From: a virus
Reading direction: 5' to 3' (one strand)
Length of the DNA stretch: 49,097 nt
IMG/VR virus record: IMGVR_UViG_3300031963_000233
Coordinates: 1-49,097 of that record
The position numbers and the translations under genes are program-made. This document shows positions 17,190-24,089 of this stretch, piece after piece. How positions within the stretch are numbered: position 1 is the first letter of the stretch; each line of letters begins with the position of its first letter. The notes beneath the pieces are model-generated. The model was not told the DNA's origin and searched no databases. It was given only the letters and a program-made list of their open reading frames with translations.

Positions 17190-18031
17190 AAATATTATGG
17201 GCGACATACGGCGGGAAAGATGTCACCAACACCGTTGCCAATAAAGTCAAATCAGACAGATTGGTAATCAAAGCATCTAATTCGGTATTCGGTGATTTAT
17301 TGCCCGGGGTTAAAAAATCTCTTCAGGTTATGACCGATGTAGGATTTTTCACCGCCGAAGAAAACGATTGGCTGATGGCTCCTAAACCAAAGAGCAAACG
17401 GGCGGGTGTGTGGTATTCCAACAACAACCACGAAGGCACGAATAAAGCAAGTCTGATGAATCTTCAGAAACTGCGTGGTGGTGACATTTACACTTCGGTA
17501 TGGGAATCAATTAAAGGTAATCCGTTCCCTGAATTTGTAAGTTCTTATAAAATATCAAGCCATCTGAACATCGCCATGCAAGTTCTTGGTTTGTTGTATG
17601 TGCTGAAACAAACGGGTGACTACGACTATGTTTCATTCCTTGAGCATGATGTATTGTACCCCGCCGATTATTTTGAGATTGAAATACCTGAAGAAACCAA
17701 GATTGCGGCCAACATGAACTACCACGGGATATGCCCGAATGGATTTCAGAAAAGAATGGCTGACCATGAACCTTTGCACCAATTGACTATGGAAGTTGGT
17801 TTTGCCATTGCTCATTTTGAGGCACTTGTTTTATCGTGCATCCAATCGGGTGGCGGTGGATTGGTTGAACCTAACGACAAAAAGGTTAGGGTTCACTCAA
17901 AGGGTAAGGCAATCCATGTCAACCATGGCAAAAACTTTACATCCCATTACAACATATATTCAAAAGAAACTACTCAACACGATGAAGAATGGGGTTCGGC
18001 TGAAGAACTTATTAAATGTTTAAACATATAA
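17186..18031 (+). CDS. Putative second glycosyltransferase-like protein
   Basis: 281 residues from the ATG at 17186 (overlapping the upstream stop). DYDYVSFLEHDVLYPADYF near residue 155 has the acidic EHD motif and flanking hydrophobic strand typical of GT-A folds, and VHSKGKAIHVNHGKNFTSHY near the C-terminus resembles the acceptor/nucleotide loop with paired His. The preceding gene is a clearer glycosyltransferase, so the two may add successive sugars. The family is not identified and a role in another nucleotide-sugar step is possible. Confidence 0.45.
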   Translation: MKILWATYGGKDVTNTVANKVKSDRLVIKASNSVFGDLLPGVKKSLQVMTDVGFFTAEENDWLMAPKPKSKRAGVWYSNNNHEGTNKASLMNLQKLRGGDIYTSVWESIKGNPFPEFVSSYKISSHLNIAMQVLGLLYVLKQTGDYDYVSFLEHDVLYPADYFEIEIPEETKIAANMNYHGICPNGFQKRMADHEPLHQLTMEVGFAIAHFEALVLSCIQSGGGGLVEPNDKKVRVHSKGKAIHVNHGKNFTSHYNIYSKETTQHDEEWGSAEELIKCLNI

Positions 18032-18069
18032 ATCCATGCTGATTCACATCCCTAAATACTGTTGCGTCA

Positions 18070-18086
18070 TTGACACATCTTGTCAA
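18070..18086. repeat. Short inverted repeat between operons
   Basis: TTGACA (18070-18075) and TGTCAA (18081-18086) face each other around five bases in the 89-base gap after the glycosyltransferase pair. No T-tract follows, so it is not a standard terminator; it might be a protein-binding site. Confidence 0.3.
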
Positions 18087-18120
18087 GTAATTGGTTTAAC
18101 ATTAACTGCCGTATAACTAT

Positions 18121-18385
18121 GAAAAAGTTTCTTTACGAATTATTCCGTGATGACAACAATCTGAACGAAAAGTCTATTGTTGGTTTCCTCGCATTCGGTA
18201 TGATGGTCATGTCATTCCTGATAGACATCGTAACAGGATGGATGGGGCGTGAGTTTCTTATCAATGAATTCATTTACGATGGATTTCTTGTAATAACGCT
18301 TGGCTCGTTTGGTATTGCATCTATTGACAAATTCATCAACAACAAATCATCCAAAAACAATGGAGGAACAGAAACCGAAGCCTAA
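18121..18385 (+). CDS. Putative holin-like small membrane protein
   Basis: 88 residues from the ATG at 18121. Two hydrophobic segments, about residues 20-38 (IVGFLAFGMMVMSFLIDI) and 53-70 (DGFLVITLGSFGIASIDKF), with a short charged N-terminus and a hydrophilic Asn/Ser/Lys C-terminus: the two-span plan of class II holins. It begins a run of small membrane-associated genes with overlapping ends, typical of a lysis cassette, though the endolysin is 10 kb away. Confidence 0.5.
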
Positions 18386-18707
18386 AAAATCTAAGCCTAA
18401 AAAGAAGGCTGAACCAAAAGAAGGCGGAATAAAGATTGGCGGGATTACCATGCCCGTTTCGTTTGAGCAATTTGCCAAGAATCCCGTAGCCGCCGTTGGG
18501 TTTTGTTTGCTTGTTGCCGTGGGGTATTTATATCTTGACGGTAAGGGGCAATTTCAGGAATTGATTGACGGGCAAGGTCAAAAAATACAAACACTTGAAG
18601 TGAAGGTTGACGCATTGCATGACCGACTTCGCAAAGCCGATTCGCTGATGTCGGCGGCACAGTCAAAAATCAAAACGCTTGAAGACATAGGTCAAATACC
18701 GAAATGA
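18360..18707 (+). CDS. Single-span membrane protein with coiled coil
   Basis: 115 residues from the ATG at 18360, overlapping the previous gene by 26 bases. A very basic, Lys/Pro-rich N-terminus (residues 1-24) precedes one membrane segment (PVAAVGFCLLVAVGYLYL) and a coiled-coil tail (GQKIQTLEVKVDALHDRLRK). This is the form of an inner-membrane spanin or an antiholin-type protein. The basic N-terminus would face the cytoplasm. Function inferred from form and place only. Confidence 0.5.
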   Translation: MEEQKPKPKKSKPKKKAEPKEGGIKIGGITMPVSFEQFAKNPVAAVGFCLLVAVGYLYLDGKGQFQELIDGQGQKIQTLEVKVDALHDRLRKADSLMSAAQSKIKTLEDIGQIPK

Positions 18708-19057
18708 TGAATGGAAAAAAAATTACGGCCTTTTTGGTTGTCGTTATTTTGTGCGGTTGCTCTCAATATGATTCGTATAAAGGCGGTTTGGATTCATTGG
18801 TTTTTGCCAATGTTGACAACCGCTTGGATTCGTTGGCGGTGGGTATTGTATCCACTGATTCCGCAATAAACAAAGGGTTCAAACAAATTGCATCCACCAT
18901 TACGGGACTTAAAGAAAAAGTTGTTAAACTTGAAAATGAGGTAAAACAATTACGGAATGAAAACAAGAAATTGCGTGAGATTATTAATACTTATCGGAAT
19001 GGTGGTAAGCCTTTCGGGTTATTGCCAATTGAAGAGAGCAGAAATAAGAATAATTGA
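18704..19057 (+). CDS. Putative spanin-like lipoprotein with coiled coil
   Basis: 117 residues. N-terminal signal sequence (KKITAFLVVVILCGCSQ) ending in a lipobox-like LCGC, so the mature protein would be lipidated at that Cys and sit at the outer membrane. A coiled coil follows at about residues 65-95 (LKEKVVKLENEVKQLRNENK). This matches an outer-membrane spanin or other envelope-fusing lysis lipoprotein. The last 100 bases are overlapped in another frame by the next gene, which is the architecture of Rz/Rz1-type pairs. Confidence 0.5.
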   Translation: MMNGKKITAFLVVVILCGCSQYDSYKGGLDSLVFANVDNRLDSLAVGIVSTDSAINKGFKQIASTITGLKEKVVKLENEVKQLRNENKKLREIINTYRNGGKPFGLLPIEESRNKNN

Positions 19058-19379
19058 CGGCGACACCGTTCTTATCATGCCGTCTAAAATCGGCAATGAT
19101 TTAAACCAATCGTTTCTTAAATTATCCGATTCTTTAAAGTCAGCATCATCACGGTATAAAAAACTTGAAACCAAGTATTTGTCCGAACAAATAAAACATC
19201 TTGAATACCAAAAGGGGGCGGAGGCTAAATTGATCGCCAACAAAGTATTGCTTGACCAAATGAACAAATATGTGGATGATGAACGGCGTAGGCATAAAGT
19301 TGACCGTGTGATTGATTGGGTGGCGTTCACAGGTGTGATATTGTTCATAGGCGTGTACGCTGATTTCACAAACCAATGA
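18957..19379 (+). CDS. Putative spanin-partner envelope protein
   Basis: 140 residues, starting inside the preceding lipoprotein gene in a different frame (101-base overlap). Residues 8-25 (LLILIGMVVSLSGYCQ) form a signal peptide or anchor; the middle is a long coiled coil (LKSASSRYKKLETKYLSEQI); the C-terminus has another hydrophobic segment (WVAFTGVILFIGVYADF). The protein would span the periplasm. Overlap and coiled coils suggest it works with the lipoprotein to disrupt the outer membrane. Confidence 0.5.
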   Translation: MKTRNCVRLLILIGMVVSLSGYCQLKRAEIRIIDGDTVLIMPSKIGNDLNQSFLKLSDSLKSASSRYKKLETKYLSEQIKHLEYQKGAEAKLIANKVLLDQMNKYVDDERRRHKVDRVIDWVAFTGVILFIGVYADFTNQ

Positions 19380-19948
19380 AAAAAACAATATTTTACCTGA
19401 TAGTTGCTTTCCTGATTGGGATGTACCTGATTATGTGGTTTACCAAAGACCGCCAAGTTGAAAAGACAATCATTGACGGACAAGTTTACGAAGTAATCAA
19501 AAGAGAAATAGATACCGTTGTTGTAACACATATTCAGACTGTCGTCAAACAAGGCAAGGATGTGTTCCATGACCGCCCTGTGTATGTGCCTGTTACGGGT
19601 GTTGTGGATACGGCGGCAATATTAAGGCACTACAATTCATTACAGGCCATTACAGACACTTTAACGCTCGACCGTGGTGTTGGTATGGTTGTAATAAAAG
19701 ACACGCTATATCGCAACCAATTGCGTTCCCGTGTATATGAAGCTACGCTGAACCAAACGACCATCTCTGAAAAAGTATTCCTGAAAAAGCCGAACAAATC
19801 TCATTTATGGGTCGGAAGTCAGGTGGCGGATGTAGGTCTTTCAGCGGTTATCGGATACCAACCAAAAAAAGGAACCTCAATGTATGAGGTCGGCGTGAAT
19901 GTTCTGAACCCCGGGGGATTCGTAGGAGTGCGGTTTAGAATTAAATGA
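19376..19948 (+). CDS. Membrane-anchored periplasmic hypothetical protein
   Basis: 190 residues with an N-terminal membrane anchor (TIFYLIVAFLIGMYLIMWF) and a beta-rich remainder (VYVPVTGVVDTAAILRHY and a terminal VGVNVLNPGGFVGVRFRIK that looks like outer-membrane-type strands). It overlaps the previous stop as ATGA and closes the envelope gene set. Similar anchored proteins occur next to lysis genes of Bacteroidota phages; function not established. Confidence 0.45.
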   Translation: MKKTIFYLIVAFLIGMYLIMWFTKDRQVEKTIIDGQVYEVIKREIDTVVVTHIQTVVKQGKDVFHDRPVYVPVTGVVDTAAILRHYNSLQAITDTLTLDRGVGMVVIKDTLYRNQLRSRVYEATLNQTTISEKVFLKKPNKSHLWVGSQVADVGLSAVIGYQPKKGTSMYEVGVNVLNPGGFVGVRFRIK

Positions 19949-19963
19949 TTTGCCCTATCTTTG
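19934..19963 (+). promoter_or_regulatory. Bacteroidota-type promoter, probably leaderless transcript
   Basis: TATCTTTG (19956-19963) matches the TAnnTTTG -7 element exactly; TTTA at 19934-19937 sits 18 bases upstream as a -33 element. The ATG of the next gene begins only 4 bases after the -7 element, so transcription would start at or next to the start codon. Confidence 0.6.
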
Positions 19964-19967
19964 AGTC

Positions 19968-20402
19968 ATGGTTGAACTCAAATTTTTAAACTTGTCTTTA
20001 TTCCAAAAAGTGTACGCCCCAAACATGACCGTCTATCGGATATCATCAGGCAAGTACACCAAGCAAGAAGCCGAAACTTTAAAAAAGGCATTGACCAAAT
20101 TCAAGACTGACATTGAAGCCATGGTTAATAAATCGGTCATCATGCACGATACAGATTCGGCGTTCACATTGCCCATAGAATTTGAATTAGGCGACCCGTC
20201 TCAACCCGCCATTGATATACCCGACCCGCAACCGAAGTTGCCTGTAATGTCAAATAAACGGGCAAAGCCGACCGTTCCCAATGTGCCGTTGAAACCCGCA
20301 CCTAAAGAAAAGGTTGTAATACCAAATCTTGAACCGTACAAGTTTGCCGAACGGCCGACACGGATGCCCCGTAAAACCGTTATGAGTTGGAGTCAGGATT
20401 AG
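19968..20402 (+). CDS. Hypothetical protein with Pro-rich C-terminal half
   Basis: 144 residues. N-terminal half is a small helical domain (KYTKQEAETLKKALTKFKTD); the second half is Pro/Lys-rich and disordered (DPQPKLPVMSNKRAKPTVPN). Own promoter with a likely leaderless start. It faces the minus-strand block and overlaps the 3' end of the first minus-strand gene by 23 bases, with no terminator visible between them. Function unknown. Confidence 0.5.
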   Translation: MVELKFLNLSLFQKVYAPNMTVYRISSGKYTKQEAETLKKALTKFKTDIEAMVNKSVIMHDTDSAFTLPIEFELGDPSQPAIDIPDPQPKLPVMSNKRAKPTVPNVPLKPAPKEKVVIPNLEPYKFAERPTRMPRKTVMSWSQD

Positions 20403-20664
20403 CAGACGGCAAATCAACTTCACCGTCAAGACGGATGTATTCTTCCAATGCAAGTGTGTCGTCGGCATAAAGTTCCACACGGTGGATGATGCCGTCATCG
20501 TCAATACCTCTTGAAGATTGTATGGCGGCGTTCACCAATGCGAAAAAATTGTAAGGATTGTCTTCGTCAATGTTAGTGAATGAATGTGGCGGGGCGACGG
20601 CTTCGTGTGTCACAGGGTCAATAGGCACGATATAGAATGCCTTTATAAAATCGGTGTTATCCAT
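20380..20664 (-). CDS. Small acidic hypothetical protein
   Basis: 94 residues from the ATG at 20664 (the frame opens earlier with TTG only). Acidic, with FIKAFYIVPIDPVTHEAVAP and LYADDTLALEEYIRLDGEVD. Not recognised. It is the last gene of the minus-strand operon, directly after the glutamine amidotransferase, so it may belong to the amidoligase group. Its 3' end overlaps the convergent plus-strand gene. Confidence 0.5.
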   Translation of the reverse strand: MDNTDFIKAFYIVPIDPVTHEAVAPPHSFTNIDEDNPYNFFALVNAAIQSSRGIDDDGIIHRVELYADDTLALEEYIRLDGEVDLPSANPDSNS

Positions 20665-20672
20665 ACCCAAAA

Positions 20673-21407
20673 TTAATTTATTTCAGGTAATAGACCATAT
20701 ATTCGGGCACAAGGTTCGCAATAATCAAGACGGCGTTCCCGATATGTTTCAAGTGGTGCGGTGCAGTTCATACAACCACGGTCGTAGGATTTATGACCGT
20801 TCCAAATAAAGGAATAATCATAAGGGGGAATTTTGTTGAGTTTTTTACCCGTGGTGCGAGAATGCCCCGACTTGTAAGAACCGTTTGAGAACCAATTGCC
20901 GTTGTGCCATTGCCCCGCCTGTTCGTTAATGATTACCGATTTACCGTCTGAATCAAGGAACACGATTTTAGAACCGTTGCCAATATCACGGGCGACATCG
21001 GATTGGTCTTGTCGGTTAAGATAGAATTTTGGGTTTTTAAGTTTCAAGACCGTTTCGTTGTAGGTAACGGTGTCCGACTTCCCGACCAAAGGCGTGATGG
21101 GTATGATACCGTTATGAGCAAACGCAAGGTTTCGGTTAACACGGAACGGGTGACAGTTTTGTAAGTTGATTCCGCCATGGGTGGCTATCCGAAAATGAAG
21201 AACGATAGGTGAATCGGGGTTAGATTTTTTTATCTTTTTGTACAAGCGGAATATTCGGTCATGGTCATCAAGTGTTCGGTCAATGACAAGTCGGTTTTTC
21301 CTGATGTAAAGAATTCCCGTCCCGTCAGGATTCCGTTCCTGACAGGTGTTGAAAGTTTCACGGGAAATAGCGGGGGCGTTAGCGGGGTTCAGAATGATGA
21401 TGCACAT
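20673..21407 (-). CDS. Class II glutamine amidotransferase (Ntn hydrolase)
   Basis: 244 residues. It begins MCIII, so removal of Met exposes Cys as the N-terminal nucleophile of the class II GATase fold. NPDGTGILY (26-34), HFRIATHGG (71-79), CHPF (85-88) and AHNGII (97-102) are the glutamine-binding and oxyanion-hole motifs of YafJ-type enzymes. The enzyme releases ammonia from glutamine for a partner. A C-terminal zinc-ribbon-like extension with CMNC and CEPC is additional. The gene upstream encodes an amidoligase-like protein, its likely partner: families of this type are known to co-occur. Confidence 0.8.
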   Translation of the reverse strand: MCIIILNPANAPAISRETFNTCQERNPDGTGILYIRKNRLVIDRTLDDHDRIFRLYKKIKKSNPDSPIVLHFRIATHGGINLQNCHPFRVNRNLAFAHNGIIPITPLVGKSDTVTYNETVLKLKNPKFYLNRQDQSDVARDIGNGSKIVFLDSDGKSVIINEQAGQWHNGNWFSNGSYKSGHSRTTGKKLNKIPPYDYSFIWNGHKSYDRGCMNCTAPLETYRERRLDYCEPCARIYGLLPEIN

Positions 21408-21418
21408 AGTTATAAGGT

Positions 21419-22564
21419 TTAAAGGGTGTTAACGATTGCCATAGCGTGTTCCAAGGTGTAGTTGTTATAGTTTCCGTAGGTACGGGCGGCAACCACAGTA
21501 CGAGTCAGCATGGATTTAAGTTTGGCGGGGGTGTAGATTTTACGAAGATGTTTGCCAAGTGAAGTGTTCGGTCTGACCGCATTTTTGATGAGGTTGATGA
21601 TTCCGATTTCGGCGTCAGTATGGAAAGAGTGGTAAGACCGTGGGGACACAAGTATCCGCATCAGTTCCACCCGCCATTTAAGTTGTTCCAAGTTATTCAC
21701 GGCGGGGAAAATCCGAAGTTCAATTCGGTTGTTTTTCAAGGCCAAAGATTGGTATTTGTTACCGCCCGAGTGCATGATGTCAGTCCAAGTTTTCGCACCG
21801 CAATAGTGGTTGCGAACCCGTGAAGGATACATCCCATACAACAGGTTGATTGAGTGTTCAAAAAGTTTCGCAGTTTGAATGGTAGACAAACCACGGCGTG
21901 AAATGTTGATGTGGCCACCGCAACGGGATGAAGCGTTACCGTTGATGAGGTTTTCAACAGGTTTTAAAGAGGCATTAATCACAGATTCGTTGTGCAACGG
22001 AAGAACGGGGGAAACCATTTCGTATCCGATGTTGGAATCAAGTGAACCGTCCCGTTCGAGTTTCCAACCCGATTGGGCAAGCACGGCACGGGCAGATTTA
22101 TTGTGGGTCAGAATGATGTCCGACTCTTTTTCAATTTCAAGACCAATCAGGAAATTATCATCGGCTGAAGTCACATCAACATTGATGCCCGAGTGGTAGT
22201 TCAAAAGACGGGATTGGTGGGCGTTGGTAAGTTGAGTCATTGGATACCATCCACGGCGACGGTCAAAGTTATTTTCGTGTTGGTAACCGTAACCAAGTGA
22301 GTAAGCATATTCAGGGAGCATGTATTCGTTGTTCACGAAGGCAATCAAACCGTGGGCCTTATCGGAATCAGAACACATCAATGGGTTCACATGGATGATT
22401 GAGCGATTACGGGACACCGCCACGGTAACGGCTTGGCAAGTCAGGTAAAGTTGTTTGCGGGACAAAGTGAAATCGTAAGCGGCAACATTACCGGGGGCGA
22501 TGGGGTGAGGGATAGGTTGGTTTTTCATGGTTTCGGGGTTTTGGTTTTTTTTGTTCCGAATCAT
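21419..22564 (-). CDS. Putative amidoligase (COOH-NH2 ligase, glutamine-synthetase-like fold)
   Basis: 381 residues from the ATG at 22564, chosen because a CCGTTATTT promoter-like element ends 2 bases upstream; an ATG at 22528 is the alternative. The core has IGLEIEKE (about 140-147), RDGSLDSNIGYEMVSPVLPL (171-190), CGGHINIS (215-222) and NRIELRIFPA, which are the ATP/metal-binding signatures of the putative amidoligase family (PF12224 type). Such enzymes join an amine or ammonia to a carboxylate. With the adjoining amidotransferase it could amidate or crosslink a peptide, protein or small metabolite. The N-terminal 130 residues are specific to this phage protein. Confidence 0.75.
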   Translation of the reverse strand: MIRNKKNQNPETMKNQPIPHPIAPGNVAAYDFTLSRKQLYLTCQAVTVAVSRNRSIIHVNPLMCSDSDKAHGLIAFVNNEYMLPEYAYSLGYGYQHENNFDRRRGWYPMTQLTNAHQSRLLNYHSGINVDVTSADDNFLIGLEIEKESDIILTHNKSARAVLAQSGWKLERDGSLDSNIGYEMVSPVLPLHNESVINASLKPVENLINGNASSRCGGHINISRRGLSTIQTAKLFEHSINLLYGMYPSRVRNHYCGAKTWTDIMHSGGNKYQSLALKNNRIELRIFPAVNNLEQLKWRVELMRILVSPRSYHSFHTDAEIGIINLIKNAVRPNTSLGKHLRKIYTPAKLKSMLTRTVVAARTYGNYNNYTLEHAMAIVNTL

Positions 22565-22566
22565 GA

Positions 22567-22578
22567 CACAAATAACGG
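22567..22578 (-). promoter_or_regulatory. CCGTTATTT promoter-like element before the amidoligase
   Basis: Minus-strand CCGTTATTTGTG, followed after 2 bases by the ATG at 22564. The same 9-base core occurs in front of four other genes. A second candidate -7 box, TACATTTG, lies just upstream on the same strand with TTTT 19 bases before it. Confidence 0.5.
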
Positions 22579-22615
22579 TCGACAAATGTAATAAAAAAAA
22601 CATTTGCTGAAAAAG

Positions 22616-22646
22616 TTATCCACAATTTATCCACAATTTATCCACA
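22616..22646 (+). promoter_or_regulatory. Three phased DnaA boxes
   Basis: TTATCCACA at 22616-22624, 22627-22635 and 22638-22646, all perfect matches to the DnaA box consensus TTATnCACA, spaced exactly 11 bases so they face one side of the helix. The 40 bases 22598-22637 are identical to 27434-27473. The cluster lies in the 154-base gap between the VRR-NUC and amidoligase genes, otherwise AT-rich with no gene seen. It may be a replication origin or a site where host DnaA controls the operon. Confidence 0.75.
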
Positions 22647-22718
22647 TTCTAAAAAACATTATGTTAAATAGAATTCTTCCAATCTTCAGAAGAACCTCTG
22701 TAATTCGTTTATAGGCTA

Positions 22719-23117
22719 TTATTTTTTTCGGGGCATAGACATATATTCGTCTATGATTCGTTTGGCTTCGTCAAATTGTACGACGAAACAAGCCTTATAT
22801 CCAAGTGTGGTTAATCTTGCCAATACCAATCTTTGTTCTTCAAGATGAAGGTTTCGTTTTAATGTCCCATCTTTTTTGTAAGGACTTTCTCGTTTAAGTT
22901 CCAACGCCAAACCATGATACCCGCCCGTGGGGTAATAAATAAAAATGTCAGGCCATGCCCGGCATGACTGCAATTGCTTGTGTCGGACGGCTTGAAACAT
23001 AGACATTCTCATGCCTGAAGAATAATCCGTTCTGAACAAAATCTCAGGGTAACTTAATTTAAGATATGTAACAACCGCAAGATGAATGTCCGCTTCCCGT
23101 GACCGTATTCTTTTCAT
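22719..23117 (-). CDS. VRR-NUC domain nuclease
   Basis: 132 residues, the usual size of phage stand-alone VRR-NUC proteins. AWPDIFIYY (Asp 57) and LALELKRE (Glu 73, Lys 75) form the PD-(D/E)xK active site, preceded by an N-terminal helix with EADIHLAVVTYL. Expected to cut branched or single-stranded DNA during replication or recombination. The ATG lies one base after a CCGTTATTTTCG element, so the transcript may be leaderless. Confidence 0.75.
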   Translation of the reverse strand: MKRIRSREADIHLAVVTYLKLSYPEILFRTDYSSGMRMSMFQAVRHKQLQSCRAWPDIFIYYPTGGYHGLALELKRESPYKKDGTLKRNLHLEEQRLVLARLTTLGYKACFVVQFDEAKRIIDEYMSMPRKK

Positions 23118-23118
23118 G

Positions 23119-23130
23119 CGAAAATAACGG
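23119..23130 (-). promoter_or_regulatory. CCGTTATTT promoter-like element before the VRR-NUC gene
   Basis: Minus-strand CCGTTATTTTCG ending one base before the start codon; TATTTTCG is one mismatch from TAnnTTTG. No clear -33 box. Confidence 0.5.
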
Positions 23131-23169
23131 CATACAGTCCTTCGTACCCCGGGATGGTTTTAAAATTAC

Positions 23170-23370
23170 TCATATTTTAAACCGTGTTTCGGGTGAATTT
23201 ACATTTGCTTCAGGGAATTTGTTAAGAACATCACGACCATGGGCATCACGATAATGAACATAGTATTCGTTCACGCACAACACATTAGTTTTTACTTCCC
23301 GTTCAACTTCACGGGTTTTAATGACATCTTTTGAACAGATGGGGCAAAAGGTTTTTATTTCGGTTTTCAT
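23170..23370 (-). CDS. Small zinc-finger-like protein
   Basis: 66 residues from the ATG at 23370; the longer open frame would overlap the next gene. CPIC near the N-terminus and a lone Cys at residue 32 suggest metal binding, followed by a charged region (VIKTREVEREVKTNVLC). Not recognised. Short length and place among replication genes only. Confidence 0.45.
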   Translation of the reverse strand: MKTEIKTFCPICSKDVIKTREVEREVKTNVLCVNEYYVHYRDAHGRDVLNKFPEANVNSPETRFKI

Positions 23371-23425
23371 AAGGTAAAAAAAAGGCGGGAAAAAATGGCC
23401 GTCACCGACCCCCGCCCGTAGTTGA

Positions 23426-23674
23426 TTAAAATGGAGGTTCGTTTTGTTTTTTAGGTTCGCTGATTCGGATGGTGTAGTCAGGGCGGTTTTGATTTTCTCC
23501 TTTCTCATTTGGGAAAGCAACAAGTTGATGCTTTTTGCCGTCAATTTCCACGGTGATTGAAAGATATTCCTGACCTTTTATTGAGCGTTTCACCCAAATG
23601 CCGCCGACATTTTTTGCCGAGGTTTTACCGTTTCCTTGGTTGTTTCCCTGATTGTTTTGATTTTGATAGTACAT
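23426..23674 (-). CDS. Small DUF736-like protein with SSB-like C-terminal tip
   Basis: 82 residues. Asn/Gln/Gly-rich N-terminus (residues 1-18), then a compact beta domain with GGIWVKRSIKGQEYLSITVE and PDYTIRIS, which resembles the DUF736 plan. It ends KKQNEPPF. The short acidic-hydrophobic end recalls the C-terminal tip through which single-stranded DNA binding proteins recruit partners; two other replication genes here end similarly. It could be the phage SSB substitute; no OB-fold signature is certain. Confidence 0.5.
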   Translation of the reverse strand: MYYQNQNNQGNNQGNGKTSAKNVGGIWVKRSIKGQEYLSITVEIDGKKHQLVAFPNEKGENQNRPDYTIRISEPKKQNEPPF

Positions 23675-23688
23675 GGTTGTTTTAGTTA

Positions 23689-24089
23689 TTATTGGTTTAA
23701 AAATTCATTTAGTGATTTGTCCCCGTTGAATACATCACCCAAAGATATTTTAGGTTTCAAGCCGACACGGGACATTATCTCATCGGCTTTTCGTTTTCCA
23801 TCGGGATGTTCGTAATACAGGATTGGTTTGCCAAGTCCCATCTCCAATGCCCATTGTTGGAATCCGTCTTTGATAGTTTTCGTTTTTTCATCCAATTTAT
23901 CAGCGGTTTTTTGTTGTTTAATTTCAGAAACAATAAATCGTTTTTGAGTGCATACATTTCTACCGATGAACGAACGGAATATTTCACGAATCTTATTTCT
24001 TGTACCGAAGATTCCGTTATGGTTGCAACGGGTATATCGTCGTAGCATATAGTTGTTGGGGTTAAGGTTAATCGTTTTCTCCTTTCCAT
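23689..24089 (-). pseudogene. Hypothetical gene split by a frameshift at an A6 run
   Basis: Two frames share this interval. From the ATG at 24089 the first frame reads natural protein (LTLTPTTICYDDIPVATITE, VEMYALKNDLLF) and then turns implausible before stopping at 23775. The -1 frame is implausible upstream but natural downstream (DKLDEKTKTIKDGFQQWALE, GRKADEI-like and KISLGDVF) to a stop at 23689. The switch falls at or near a minus-strand run of six A around 23908-23913. One more A, or a -1 ribosomal slip, gives a single 133-residue protein. Function unknown; it lies between the exonuclease gene and the SSB-like gene. Mutation, sequencing error and programmed shift are all open. Confidence 0.5.
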
